Shown piece by piece: positions 1-9,343 of a stretch of 64,000 nt of DNA; the first letter of the stretch is position 1; every line of letters starts with the position of its first letter. The notes below the pieces were generated by a model, which was given only the letters and a program-made list of their open reading frames with translations, had not been told where the DNA came from and did not search any database. A program made the position numbers and the translations under genes. The stretch is from an uncultured Alphaproteobacteria bacterium (GTDB lineage: Bacteria; Pseudomonadota; Alphaproteobacteria; Micavibrionales; UBA1664), in NCBI GenBank assembly GCA_943789475.1, contig CALSUG010000003.1, forward strand, positions 186,001-250,000, given 5' to 3'.

Positions 1-188
1 TCTTGATCGCCAGATTGATTAATTGGAAATAGAACATCTTGGCAAATCTTTGCACCTTCTTCTAAGACAGGGTCAATCAAATCACGTGTAGCCTCTTCAT
101 ATCCAGGAAGTTTACTTAACTTCTCAGCATTTAAAACTTCATGTAAAACAAAACGAATGTCATCTAATGGTGCATTATAAATCGGCAT
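1..188 (-). CDS. Acyl-CoA dehydrogenase, N-terminal part (cut by window edge)
   Basis: The minus strand reads from an ATG at 186-188 into an open frame that leaves the window at base 1. It begins MPIYNAPLDDIRFVLHEVLN, the typical opening of the large (about 590 aa) acyl-CoA dehydrogenases that carry an extra N-terminal domain, and continues through LPGYEEATRDLIDPVLEEGA. The family oxidises acyl-CoA to trans-2-enoyl-CoA with FAD in beta-oxidation. Only about 62 residues are visible, so the active site is not seen. A FadN-type dehydrogenase lies upstream on the same strand, which fits a fatty-acid degradation neighbourhood. Confidence 0.8.
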   Translation of the reverse strand, partial: MPIYNAPLDDIRFVLHEVLNAEKLSKLPGYEEATRDLIDPVLEEGAKICQDVLFPINQSGDQ

Positions 189-267
189 AATATTGGGATC
201 CCACTTTGGTTATTGATTTGTACATTGAAATTGTACCATGATTTTATAAAAAGAAAATGAATGAGAA

Positions 268-540
268 TTATTTATCGTTTTGCATACCAAAACGGATTTC
301 ATCCAAAAGGCGGTTTCGTTTTTGGTCATCATTTTCAATATCCGATTTAACCTGATTTTTTAATTTTGACATTTTCAACGCATTCGCCATTTTTTGGATT
401 TCTTCTTCACCCAACTCTTCACGCTTAGCTCGCAACTGTACAAAAAGTTTCTGTTTGGCATCAGATAAATGAGAAATATCAGTATTATATTTACTGACAC
501 CGCCCTCTTTATCTTTTTTACTCTTTAAAAAACCAAACAT
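268..540 (-). CDS. Small charged conserved-looking protein, unknown function
   Basis: 90 aa, no signal peptide or membrane segment. It opens with MFGFLKSKKDKEGG and is rich in Lys, Glu and Arg with long predicted helices, for example AKREELGEEEIQKMANALK, and ends LLDEIRFGMQNDK. I do not recognise a family. It sits between the acyl-CoA dehydrogenase and a secreted Cys-rich protein, all on the minus strand. The length, clean ATG start and non-random charged helical composition support a real gene. Role not inferable. Confidence 0.6.
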   Translation of the reverse strand: MFGFLKSKKDKEGGVSKYNTDISHLSDAKQKLFVQLRAKREELGEEEIQKMANALKMSKLKNQVKSDIENDDQKRNRLLDEIRFGMQNDK

Positions 541-551
541 ATATTATTCGC

Positions 552-1085
552 TTACCACCAATAACGAGGGTGTTTAATACCATCCGTTGTGACATCAATG
601 AAATTTTTCTTTGGCGTGTTGTAATCTCCACAAGCGCTTCTATCGATTCTCGTATCCCCTCTTTCTCGAGTTCGTTTTTCACAAGATTTATTCGTATTCA
701 TACAGGTTCCTTTTTCACTACCACCACCTCGATCTTCGTCACCTGTTCTCGTAACCTTCAATTTATATCCCGCTTTTTCACACGGTTTAAATGCCTGTCC
801 TAATTGATAACTACCCTCGCCGTTTTGTACACAGCCAGAATATCGAGGTAATGCCGAACACTTTCTCTTTTTTATACGCCAAATAAATGTTCTTTTTTGA
901 AGTCCACATGTCGCAGGAAAACCGCCTGGTGCACAGATCCAAATACCACAATGTGCTTCATATGTTGATTGAGATGGAGATGTGGGATGTGGACAATAAC
1001 CTGCATTCGCTTTGGAGGGGAGCATTGTCACAGTCAAAATTCCAAACACAAATGCTACGCACAAAAATAAAATATTCTTCATCAT
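552..1085 (-). CDS. Secreted cysteine-rich protein, unknown function
   Basis: 177 aa. Residues 1-28 form a clear Sec signal peptide (MMKN, a hydrophobic stretch, then SKANAG as the likely cleavage site). The mature part has about a dozen cysteines and many basic residues, so a disulfide-bonded periplasmic or exported protein is likely. No catalytic motif or known domain recognised. It lies directly downstream of the fadN-like gene (about 40 bp gap) on the same strand; the context gives no functional clue. A second ATG one codon in is equally possible as the start. Confidence 0.6.
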   Translation of the reverse strand: MMKNILFLCVAFVFGILTVTMLPSKANAGYCPHPTSPSQSTYEAHCGIWICAPGGFPATCGLQKRTFIWRIKKRKCSALPRYSGCVQNGEGSYQLGQAFKPCEKAGYKLKVTRTGDEDRGGGSEKGTCMNTNKSCEKRTRERGDTRIDRSACGDYNTPKKNFIDVTTDGIKHPRYWW

Positions 1086-1124
1086 ATCATTATATAAAAT
1101 TTGAATTAAATTTTCCTTAATTGA

Positions 1125-3539
1125 TTAATTGCGCAATGGTTTACCCTTGGTAAGCATATACTCAATACGTGCCATTGTACCTTCATTTTGAACCAGTTTC
1201 ATAAATTCTGTTCGTTCCAATTTCAACAAATCATCATCATTCATTGTCTCAGTCCAATCTGCCTTTTCACCACCAGTCAAAACACTCGCAAGTGCAGATG
1301 ATACAGTTACATCGTATGGAGTTGCCTTACCCGAACGACGTAAATCGACCACAGCAAGATCCAAAGCAGCTTTACCCGTTGGACCAGGAAGTCGAATTTT
1401 TTCATTTTTCTCTGGTGCAACGTATCCTTCGACCAGTTCCAACGCCTTTTGTTTGGCATCAAATAATAATCGATCGCGATTCATCGTCACACCGTCACTA
1501 TCGCGAAAATAAATCTCCTTGGCTTCCGCGCCCGATTTCGCAACGGTTGCCGTGGCAATCACCTCAAATGCCTTACGAATTGCACCCATTGGCGTTTTAT
1601 CAGGTGAGAACCATAGGCGATCACCATCAATCGCCTCCATGTTTTTCTTAAACTGTTGTTCCTCACGTTCTTTATAACGCAAAACAAGTTCTTTACATCC
1701 GCCCCATCCTGGAACAATACCAACACCGACTTCAACAAGGCCTGTGTATGTTTCGGCATGTAATTGCACATGATCGGAATGAAGCAAAATTTCACACCCT
1801 CCACCGAATGCAAAGCCAGATGGTGCAGATACAACAGGAAATGGTGCATGTTTTAGTGCCATATATGCACGTTGTCCGCCCGCCACGAACTCTTCAATTT
1901 GCGGGAACAAGGCTATATTCATCATAAATATAGCAAGACCTAAATTTGCTCCGGCACTAAAATGAGTCCCCTCATTATAAACAACTAATGCCTTATAATC
2001 ACCCTGATCATCACCAATTAATTTGATCGCCTTGGAAATTGTTTCAAAAACTTGTTCATCCAATGCATTCATTTTTCCTGTAAATTCAAGACAAACAACT
2101 CCATCATCAACATCCCACAATGATGCTGATGCGGTTTTATAAAGTGGTTTTGATTTTAACTTAATATCTTCAAGGATAAGAACACCTTCAGCACGTTCAA
2201 TCGCATGATATTCACCATCGGTACCAAACACATATTTCTGCCCATCTTCCATTTTATAGAACGATCCGTCGCCAACAGATTTTAATAATTCAGGGACATC
2301 ATATCCAGCAGATTCAATTTCAGAAACAAGCCACGCCGCACCCAATTGATCAATCATTTCGAATGGGCCAAATTTCCAATTACAACCCATTTGCATTGCA
2401 CGATCGACATCGTACACACTGTCCGTTATTTGAGGAACAAGTGAAGCAACGTACGCTAATGTATGCACCATAACTTTTTTCGCGTACACTCCACCAGTAT
2501 CATCAGATTCCAGAACAGCACGCATACCTTTTTTACCCGCACTTACGGACACCAGAGATGGTTTATCACTTTTACGATATGATGTATTTTCATCGAACCC
2601 TTGTGATACAAAATTAACCGTTTGTTTTTCACGTACACCTTTAGGCGCATCAGGGTTTAAGCGATAAAAACCACCTCTACCTTTACGACCATTATACCCT
2701 GCGGTGATCATTTCATCGACAAAAGGAATATCACGTGCAATTTTTCTATACTCATCATCATCTGGCAAGGTTGATAGTAATGATTTTGACAGGTACGGCA
2801 TCAAATCAACACCAACCAAATCAACAAGACCAAATACACCTGTTTTTGGTACACCGATTGGTTTTGACATGACAGCATCTGCCACCTCAATCGGAACATT
2901 ATTGTCCAACACAGTGTTAATTGCCTTTTGCATCCAAAATGTCAAAATACGATTTACAATAAATCCTGGTGTATCATTACAATGAACAACAGTTTTACCC
3001 ATATGCACATCACAAAATTCGGAAACTTTATCAACGGCGTCCTGATTCGTTGCATCCCCTTGTATGGTCTCGAGTAGACGCATATAACGTGGCGGGTTAA
3101 AAAAATGCGAAATCATGAATGATTTTGCCATGTCCTTATCCATACCCTCCATCAGTTTTGCCAATGGAATAGTTGATGTGTTTGACGATACGATAGATCC
3201 TTTTTTGCGATGTTTTGCAATTTTTTCATATGTTGCGTGCTTAACATTTAAATCTTCTAAAACAACTTCAACAATCCAGTCACACTCCGATAACTTGTCC
3301 AGATCATCTTCCAAATTCCCACATTCGATTAATTTTGCGTTACGCTTCAACATAAATGGCGCTGGTTCCGCTTTTAACATCTTCGCAACGGCACCCTCGG
3401 CAATTACATTACGGTTATCCGCTCCCTCAGGAACAATGTCCAATAACACAACAGGAATACCCACATTTGTAATTTGTGCGGCAATGCCACTTCCCATTAC
3501 ACCTGCACCAATAACCGCTACTTTTTTAAAATCTGTCAT
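1125..3539 (-). CDS. fadN: 3-hydroxyacyl-CoA dehydrogenase / enoyl-CoA hydratase (FadN type)
   Basis: 804 aa. It should hydrate enoyl-CoA and oxidise the 3-hydroxyacyl-CoA product with NAD in beta-oxidation. An N-terminal Rossmann fold is visible at residues about 7-40 (VAVIGAGVMGSGIA), followed by the HCDH N and C domains (SSNTST, then GFIVNRIL at about 190-200). A crotonase domain lies at about 480-680 (SAGANLG and GFAFGGGCEILLHSD). This dehydrogenase-first order is that of Bacillus FadN rather than E. coli FadB, in which the hydratase is N-terminal. Length matches FadN (about 790 aa). The symbol reflects architecture; the substrate range is inferred. Confidence 0.9.
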   Translation of the reverse strand: MTDFKKVAVIGAGVMGSGIAAQITNVGIPVVLLDIVPEGADNRNVIAEGAVAKMLKAEPAPFMLKRNAKLIECGNLEDDLDKLSECDWIVEVVLEDLNVKHATYEKIAKHRKKGSIVSSNTSTIPLAKLMEGMDKDMAKSFMISHFFNPPRYMRLLETIQGDATNQDAVDKVSEFCDVHMGKTVVHCNDTPGFIVNRILTFWMQKAINTVLDNNVPIEVADAVMSKPIGVPKTGVFGLVDLVGVDLMPYLSKSLLSTLPDDDEYRKIARDIPFVDEMITAGYNGRKGRGGFYRLNPDAPKGVREKQTVNFVSQGFDENTSYRKSDKPSLVSVSAGKKGMRAVLESDDTGGVYAKKVMVHTLAYVASLVPQITDSVYDVDRAMQMGCNWKFGPFEMIDQLGAAWLVSEIESAGYDVPELLKSVGDGSFYKMEDGQKYVFGTDGEYHAIERAEGVLILEDIKLKSKPLYKTASASLWDVDDGVVCLEFTGKMNALDEQVFETISKAIKLIGDDQGDYKALVVYNEGTHFSAGANLGLAIFMMNIALFPQIEEFVAGGQRAYMALKHAPFPVVSAPSGFAFGGGCEILLHSDHVQLHAETYTGLVEVGVGIVPGWGGCKELVLRYKEREEQQFKKNMEAIDGDRLWFSPDKTPMGAIRKAFEVIATATVAKSGAEAKEIYFRDSDGVTMNRDRLLFDAKQKALELVEGYVAPEKNEKIRLPGPTGKAALDLAVVDLRRSGKATPYDVTVSSALASVLTGGEKADWTETMNDDDLLKLERTEFMKLVQNEGTMARIEYMLTKGKPLRN

Positions 3540-3663
3540 CGCATTAACCCACCTTGTTTCTTTAATCGTAAAAATTCTACCTGATTTTTACAAAATTCTT
3601 TAACTATTATTTTATATTGAAAGTGTTAAAGTATTCTTATGGTTCGCCATGACTTCTTATTTT

Positions 3664-3735
3664 CTTTTTACAAGGCATAAGGAGCAACGTGTACATATAT
3701 TAAGTACACGAGCGACGCGATAACGATGTAAAAAG
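3664..3735 (+). repeat. Palindromic intergenic element, copy A (5' of icmT-like gene)
   Basis: An outer 9-bp stem pairs 3664-3672 (CTTTTTACA) with 3727-3735 (TGTAAAAAG). Inside it a 7-bp hairpin pairs 3688-3694 (CGTGTAC) with 3704-3710 (GTACACG). Between the stems are unpaired blocks AGGCAT..GGAGCAAC and GAGCGA...ATAAC. Copy B at 23181-23247 shares the unpaired blocks, while both stems differ in sequence but still pair. This copy ends about 12 bp before the ATG of the icmT-like gene, so it would form its 5' leader. Confidence 0.6.
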
Positions 3736-3747
3736 GGAAATAGAACC

Positions 3748-4038
3748 ATGGCTGTCGATTATGAAACCGAAATGGACTATCACTGGCGCAACACGATGAA
3801 ACCTGTAAGGTTTTTCATGTTAGACGCACGTGTTGCCATCTTTTTTATGCTTTTTATTTTTCACATGCGAATATGGACCTTTGCAACATTCGTCGCTGTT
3901 GGATTATTTTTTTGGTTTTTAGAAAAACGCGGCCTTATGTTTACCGCGGCTATGCGTACATTTCGCACATGGATATTAGGACGCCGTCGCCCTGCATGGT
4001 TATGGATTCGTAAACGGAAGTTCCATGATTACGGATAA
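3748..4038 (+). CDS. icmT: IcmT-like type IVB secretion system membrane protein
   Basis: 96 aa. The order HWRNT..P.RFF.LDAR, two adjacent hydrophobic segments (about residues 27-58), FWFLE..GL, and a basic tail with RRPAWLW and RKFHDYG matches what I remember of IcmT, a small inner-membrane component of the Dot/Icm (type IVB) secretion system. This is family recognition by eye, not a search. Its stop region overlaps the yggS start by 14 bp, so the two are probably co-transcribed. The other Dot genes in the window (dotD, dotC, dotB) are 24 kb away, so the system would be split over the chromosome. Confidence 0.8.
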   Translation: MAVDYETEMDYHWRNTMKPVRFFMLDARVAIFFMLFIFHMRIWTFATFVAVGLFFWFLEKRGLMFTAAMRTFRTWILGRRRPAWLWIRKRKFHDYG

Positions 4039-4648
4039 TCTACGTGATATCCAATCACATTATAAGAATGCGAACTCCGAACTCATCGCCGTTTCAAAAA
4101 AACAACCTGATGAAAAAATTAATGAGGCATTAAACGCCGGAATTCGTATTTTTGGTGAAAACCGTGTACAAGAAGCCACACAACGTTGGGCACCACGCAA
4201 ACCCAATTATCCAGATTTAAAATTACACCTTATTGGACCGTTACAAACAAACAAGGTCAAACAAGCGATCAAATTATTTGATTGCATCCATACACTTGAT
4301 CGTGAAAAATTAGCAACATCAATCAAAAAACATGCTCCTGATATACCTTGTTTTATTCAAGTTAACACTGGTGATGAAAAGCAAAAATCAGGTATTTCGA
4401 CCAATGAACTTATTCATTTCCATGATTTTTGTGCGAATGATTTAAATATGAACATTGTCGGTTTAATGTGTATTCCACCAAAAGATGAACCATCCGGATT
4501 ACATTTTGGATTACTCCACAAATACGCGCAGAAATTTAATTTAAAAAACTTATCCATGGGCATGTCTGGCAATTATGATCTCGCCTTAAAATACGGTGCA
4601 ACCCATATTCGTGTTGGATCAAAATTGTTCGGCAGTCGCACAAAATAA
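4025..4648 (+). CDS. yggS: YggS family PLP homeostasis protein
   Basis: 207 aa, close to the usual length of about 220-230. It binds pyridoxal phosphate and buffers vitamin B6 and amino-acid pools; no enzymatic activity is known for the family. Visible hallmarks are the PLP lysine in IAVSKKQP (about residue 25), the FGENRVQEA motif, LHLIGPLQTNK, IQVNTGDE, and the C-terminal GMSGNYDLAL...HIRVGSKLFG. The start overlaps the icmT-like gene by 14 bp. No close terminator is evident downstream. Confidence 0.95.
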   Translation: MITDNLRDIQSHYKNANSELIAVSKKQPDEKINEALNAGIRIFGENRVQEATQRWAPRKPNYPDLKLHLIGPLQTNKVKQAIKLFDCIHTLDREKLATSIKKHAPDIPCFIQVNTGDEKQKSGISTNELIHFHDFCANDLNMNIVGLMCIPPKDEPSGLHFGLLHKYAQKFNLKNLSMGMSGNYDLALKYGATHIRVGSKLFGSRTK

Positions 4649-4747
4649 ATTTTTCAATTTTTATTTCAAATTCGAAATATTATTTACGTATTTTAAATTA
4701 TTACTGTATATATTTGGAACATAAGTTAATAAATATTGGAGAACATT

Positions 4748-5197
4748 ATGGATGCTAGTTTAAAAGCTGTAAAATCAGAAATTGATTTCAGAGAAGCTAA
4801 TAAAACCGCTGGTGAAGAGCTTGACAATATAGTAAATCGTGTTCGCAGAACAGTTGAACGCCCTAATAACAGCCAAGACGATATGAAGAGATCTTTTCTT
4901 CCTGCCACAAACAGATGCATTGCTGCACAAAATAGTGGAGTTATTGCTGAAAAATGGGAAATCCAAAAATTAAGCACTGCAAAGGGGGCAATGGAAGTCG
5001 CAATAAAACAACGAGGTATTGCAACAGTAACACCCGCGGAAATAGCGATTTACAAAGAATTAGACACACTTCATAAATCACAAGCTGATTTCATCCCAAA
5101 GCAAAGAGGTATATCTTTTACCGAACTCATGGAAAGACATGTTGGGAATTCCACCCCCAAAGATCGCGTTACAATCAGCGCATCTTTCCAACCTTAA
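4748..5197 (+). CDS. Hypothetical soluble helical protein
   Basis: 149 aa from the ATG at 4748, chosen because a GGAG Shine-Dalgarno at 4738-4741 precedes it with good spacing. An in-frame TTG at 4736 would overlap that site. No signal peptide or membrane segment. The protein is polar and predicted largely alpha-helical, with no motif I recognise. It stands alone between yggS and ubiH and is followed by a strong rho-independent terminator, so it is probably monocistronic. Function unknown. Confidence 0.6.
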   Translation: MDASLKAVKSEIDFREANKTAGEELDNIVNRVRRTVERPNNSQDDMKRSFLPATNRCIAAQNSGVIAEKWEIQKLSTAKGAMEVAIKQRGIATVTPAEIAIYKELDTLHKSQADFIPKQRGISFTELMERHVGNSTPKDRVTISASFQP

Positions 5198-5221
5198 ATA
5201 AAGAATAAAAATCACGTTTTA

Positions 5222-5267
5222 AAATCACGTCTTTGACCACCATCAAAGACGTGATTTATCGTTTTTT
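5222..5267 (+). terminator. Rho-independent terminator after the 149-aa gene
   Basis: A perfect 15-bp stem pairs 5222-5236 (AAATCACGTCTTTGA) with 5243-5257 around a 6-nt loop, followed by a T6 run at 5262-5267. It lies 25 bp after the stop of the upstream gene and before ubiH. Confidence 0.85.
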
Positions 5268-5305
5268 ATATTGTATGGTACTTACAGTATAAAAATGGAT
5301 TTGAG

Positions 5306-6514
5306 ATGCAAAATTACGATATTGCGATTATTGGTGGTGGTTTAGCAGGGTTAACACAAGCCATCTTGCTTGGTAACCAAGGGTGGGATGTCGCATGTAT
5401 TGACCGCGATACACCACAAACACAATCCGATGACAATTATGATATTCGTACAACCGCCATTTCATGGGGATCACGCAACTTGCTCAAAAATGCAAATATT
5501 TGGCAAGACATTGAAGGCCGCGCCGAATGTATCTCTGACATTCTTATTTTAGACGAAGACTCCCCTGTCGAATTAGAATTTAACGCCGCGGATATTGATG
5601 CCGAAGGGTTTGGATGGATCGTTGATAATCGTGATTTACGCGATGTTTTATTCAAACATGTCCAAAAAAATAAAAATATCACCCACATGACAGGGCAATC
5701 GGTCACCTCTTTTGAACATAACAGTGATAACGTTACAGTGACATTAGCGGACAATACACAAATCAAAACCAAATTAGTTATTGGTGCGGATGGACGTAAC
5801 AGCTTAACCCGCGATCATATGAACGTTAAGACATGGAATCGTGATTATAATCAAACCGCACTTGTTTGTTTAATCAATCATGACAAACCACATAATGGCC
5901 TTGCCCTTGAACATTTTCGAACCCAAGGCCCTTTTGCCGTTCTTCCCTTTACCAATGATGATAATGGTACACACCGCTCTGCAATTGTTTGGACGGTTGA
6001 AGGAGGAGATGCCCAAAGTTGGATGGACTGTTCTATAGAAACATTCCAGACAGCCATTCAAACACGATGTGGTGACCTATTTGGCAGTATCAATGTTGTT
6101 GGATCACGCGCGGCATGGCCATTAAATGTTGTTAAGGCACACACGTATGTCACGGATCGCATGGTCATTATTGCCGAAGCAGCACACGGCATGCATCCTA
6201 TTGCAGGACAAGGTTTAAACATGAGTTTGCGCGATATTGCCGCAATAACTGAAATTTTAAAAGATGTATCAGACCCTGGCAATCAAGCACTTCTACAATC
6301 GTACCAAAACCTCAGATCCCGCGACAATTGGTCGATGGTTATTGCGACTGATAAATTAAACGATTTATTTGGCTATGATTTTTTTGCAGTGCGTGCATTA
6401 AGGAGATTTGGACTTCATGCGGTATCGAGACTACCTTTTGCTAAGAAATTTTTTATGAAGCAAGCTATGGGAGCCACAGGCAATCTCCCTCAACTGATCA
6501 AAGAAGCTGCCTAA
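5306..6514 (+). CDS. ubiH: UbiH/UbiF-type FAD-dependent ubiquinone hydroxylase
   Basis: 402 aa, typical length for flavoprotein hydroxylases of coenzyme Q synthesis. The N-terminal dinucleotide-binding motif IAIIGGGLAGLTQAILL (residues about 6-22), the mid GADGRNSLTRD motif, and the C-terminal EAAHGMHPIAGQGLNMSLRD FAD motif are all present. It hydroxylates the aromatic ring of a ubiquinone precursor at the membrane. Which ring carbon (UbiH, UbiF, UbiI or UbiL role) cannot be told from motifs. It is convergent with the rnr-side gene at 6511 and overlaps its end by 4 bp. Confidence 0.9.
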   Translation: MQNYDIAIIGGGLAGLTQAILLGNQGWDVACIDRDTPQTQSDDNYDIRTTAISWGSRNLLKNANIWQDIEGRAECISDILILDEDSPVELEFNAADIDAEGFGWIVDNRDLRDVLFKHVQKNKNITHMTGQSVTSFEHNSDNVTVTLADNTQIKTKLVIGADGRNSLTRDHMNVKTWNRDYNQTALVCLINHDKPHNGLALEHFRTQGPFAVLPFTNDDNGTHRSAIVWTVEGGDAQSWMDCSIETFQTAIQTRCGDLFGSINVVGSRAAWPLNVVKAHTYVTDRMVIIAEAAHGMHPIAGQGLNMSLRDIAAITEILKDVSDPGNQALLQSYQNLRSRDNWSMVIATDKLNDLFGYDFFAVRALRRFGLHAVSRLPFAKKFFMKQAMGATGNLPQLIKEAA

Positions 6515-7280
6515 GAAACAGGTGTAAGAATTTTCTTGGCTCTCGATTTTTGTTTCCACTTCACCATACCATTACTTAATGGAATGATTGCAACATCCTG
6601 ACTGCTAACTCTTTTACCTGATAAGTCATACAACCCCATTCCCACATGTACGTTTTGGATATCAAGCGTCTGGGTCGCCATTCGACCAAATTTATTGGCT
6701 AATTTTTCAGCCATATCCTTAATACCATCACACTGATGTTTTGAAACCGCACGCTTGCTTAATTCTATAACTGCATGTCGGTTGCCACCTTTATGATCAG
6801 CAACATTTAATCTTTTAGATCTAATTTGTGCATTCATTTCAGACAAAAAATCATAAAAATTGCGATCCGCTTCATCATTGAATGCCAAATATAAACTCGC
6901 ACTCGTCGTTTTTTTACCAATAACAAGCCCCTTACCCCCCATGATATGGAGTGCTCTTTTACTGTATCCGAAACAGCACTAGCCAAGATACGAGCTTGAT
7001 CTAAATCATATATAGGTTGTTCAGGAAAAGGTGCTCCATTGGGCAATGGATGTGTTTGTTCCCATAAAACGACCCTGCGTTTTTCAACAGGAATAACTGA
7101 GGAACTATCCCAAAAACGTTCTGCTTTTTTATTCGCCAAGACAGGATCTTTTGCAACCAAATCCGAAACTGTTTGATGATGAAAGAATTTTTTAGGTTTC
7201 TTAACGTCAATTTCACTCGCAATTGGCGTATAAATCCAAAAATAAGGCGTTAGGTTTTCTATATTTTGTGCATCTAACAT
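6511..7280 (-). pseudogene. Unknown protein downstream of rnr, apparent single frameshift
   Basis: Two overlapping frames together give one protein of about 255 aa. The first part starts at the ATG at 7280, sharing the TAATG junction with the rnr stop, so it is translationally coupled. It reads well to about 6945; the second frame then continues as GGKGLVIGKKTTSASLYLAF to the stop at 6511. The switch falls at the C6 run at 6935-6940, and one extra base there would join both parts. Downstream of the switch the first frame becomes low-quality sequence. I do not recognise the family. Either a homopolymer sequencing error or a real frameshift; an independent start at 6942 is a less likely alternative. 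Confidence 0.55.
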
Positions 7281-9223
7281 TATACCATCCTAAACTTAAT
7301 AACGCCTGTGACTTCGTTCGCTTCTGTTGGTTGAATGCAAACTTTATCGCCATTTGAATATTCGTATAATCCTCTTGGCAGGTCACGTTCAGAGATTTCT
7401 GTTTTAATAGCAATACCCTCTTCCTCAACAAGAACCCACAATTTTTTACCATTGATTTGAGTTACTGTTGCCTCAAATTCACTAGATAAATTACGGCGCA
7501 TAAACATTGCAAGCATACGTCCCTTACATTCACGCTCAGCATTCTCTGATCGACGCTCTGTCATACTAAAGTGATCTGCAGCTTTATTCATTTCATCTTT
7601 CATTTTATCTGTTAAGCAATACCCTCCATGCATCTTAAACATTTCATTTAATGTCATGTGCTCATACAAATCGGATGCCCGACGAATCGGTGATGTAAAA
7701 TGAGAATACCGACGTAAACCAAGACCAAAGTGGCTGTCGGGTTCTATTGAATAGGACGCCAAAGATTGCATCTTTGTGACTAACATTTGAACCGTATCCG
7801 GGTCACTAGATGATTTAGCCTGAGACAAAATTTTCTGAACTCTGTTTCTAATATCACCTGTTTTAGGAACTCTAACACCAAGTGCCGTTAATTCATCTCT
7901 GAATTGATCATATATTTGCTCTTTTGGTGATCCATGTACACGATACATTGATTTAACGTCTGCCTTATCTGTTGCCTCACCCGCACACTCATTCGCGGCA
8001 ACTGCCAATTCTTCAATGATTCCATGTGATTCATTACCAATCTCTAAAGCCAAGCTGACATCACGGCCACGTCCAATGGATATGGATTGCTCCGCCATAT
8101 TAATTTCTAATGCACCACGGCGCTTTTTATCCTTCAAACGTGCGTTATAAACTTCTAACGATGTTTTTACATGCGGCCAAATATCACGTGGTAACGTCGG
8201 CGCTTTGCCCTCTTTAACTGCATCAATCGATTCCTGAACTTCATCATAAGTTAATCGTGCACGCGATTTAATCAATCCACGTTCAAATTCATATTTCTCA
8301 ATTGTACCATCTTTATTAATTTCCATTGTACAAACAACAGCGGCACGATTTTCTTTTGGCTTCAAAGAACACACACCATTAGACAATTCCTCTGGTAACA
8401 TTGGAATACAATGATCTGGTAAATACGTAGAATTTCCACGTCTCATGAATTCTTTTGCCAACTTTGTTCCTGGCTTTACGTAGTGAGAAACATCCGCGAT
8501 CGCCACCATTACTTTCCAACCTCTTTTTGTCTTGCGCACAAAAATCGCATCATCAAAATCTTTAGCGGTCTCTGGATCAATCGTAATAAAAGGAATATCC
8601 GTAAAATCTGTACGGTGTCCCTTCGATGCTTCAGGTATATCTAGCGGTATTCCTTCCAAAATATCTTTTGGAAATTCCATAGGAATACCCGCGGACAATG
8701 CCGATAATTTACCCAATGCATTGTCATCTGTCATTGTTCCATGAACAGATAAAACTTCAATAACACTTTGCAAATTATCATCCAGAACAGAGGTCACGAT
8801 TTGATCATTCAGTGCTTCAACATCGCCCGATACTGGGAACATTGGTAGAGTAGAATCTAGTGGTTCAAATTTTGCATTACCATTAAAGACATGCATAACA
8901 CCCATGATTTCTTTTGGAGGAACAAGCGCATCTTTTGTTGAGGTTCTCTTTCCTCTCGTTTGTTTTAACGTCAGCTGTTCAGGCAGATAAATTTTGTCAC
9001 CGTGTTCAGTCAAGACGCCGTTATCTTTTAATTCATTTAAAAGACAGCCAAAATCACGACGCCACTCTTTATACTCATCCGGGTCTTTCGGACCAGGCTC
9101 TACACGTTCTAAATTTTGTAAAATTGTTGCTGGATAATTTGGCAAAAATCCACGAATTTTCTCCAATAGCATTTCCGCTTTATTTTGTTCGTTTAGTACA
9201 GACACAAGTTCAGCAAACGACAT
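7280..9223 (-). CDS. rnr: Ribonuclease R (RNB family 3'-5' exoribonuclease)
   Basis: 647 aa, shorter than E. coli RNase R (813 aa) and nearer compact RNase II/R proteins. It degrades RNA, including structured RNA, from the 3' end. The catalytic Asp cluster is in TIDPETAKDFDDAIF (about residues 214-228), with MVAIADVSHYVKPGT and later HFGLGLRRYSHFTSPIRRASDL. The last 75 residues look like an S1 RNA-binding domain. No long basic C-terminal tail is seen. It sits between topA and a coupled unknown gene, in the conserved dprA-topA-rnr order. Confidence 0.93.
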   Translation of the reverse strand: MSFAELVSVLNEQNKAEMLLEKIRGFLPNYPATILQNLERVEPGPKDPDEYKEWRRDFGCLLNELKDNGVLTEHGDKIYLPEQLTLKQTRGKRTSTKDALVPPKEIMGVMHVFNGNAKFEPLDSTLPMFPVSGDVEALNDQIVTSVLDDNLQSVIEVLSVHGTMTDDNALGKLSALSAGIPMEFPKDILEGIPLDIPEASKGHRTDFTDIPFITIDPETAKDFDDAIFVRKTKRGWKVMVAIADVSHYVKPGTKLAKEFMRRGNSTYLPDHCIPMLPEELSNGVCSLKPKENRAAVVCTMEINKDGTIEKYEFERGLIKSRARLTYDEVQESIDAVKEGKAPTLPRDIWPHVKTSLEVYNARLKDKKRRGALEINMAEQSISIGRGRDVSLALEIGNESHGIIEELAVAANECAGEATDKADVKSMYRVHGSPKEQIYDQFRDELTALGVRVPKTGDIRNRVQKILSQAKSSSDPDTVQMLVTKMQSLASYSIEPDSHFGLGLRRYSHFTSPIRRASDLYEHMTLNEMFKMHGGYCLTDKMKDEMNKAADHFSMTERRSENAERECKGRMLAMFMRRNLSSEFEATVTQINGKKLWVLVEEEGIAIKTEISERDLPRGLYEYSNGDKVCIQPTEANEVTGVIKFRMV

Positions 9224-9343
9224 TATATTCTCTCCCTGTTTTTAACTATTTAATAAACATAAAAATAAGAGGTATGTCAAATTTAATTCACTGAAAATTC
9301 ACAACTTTTTTACAAAAAGATAGATAAAGAGGAACGATTATTT

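Noticed and set aside
3664..3735. A riboswitch in the icmT leader
   Set aside because: The covarying structure occurs again in the opposite sense to cobS-cobT, and no known ligand-binding consensus fits, so a dispersed repeat is more likely.
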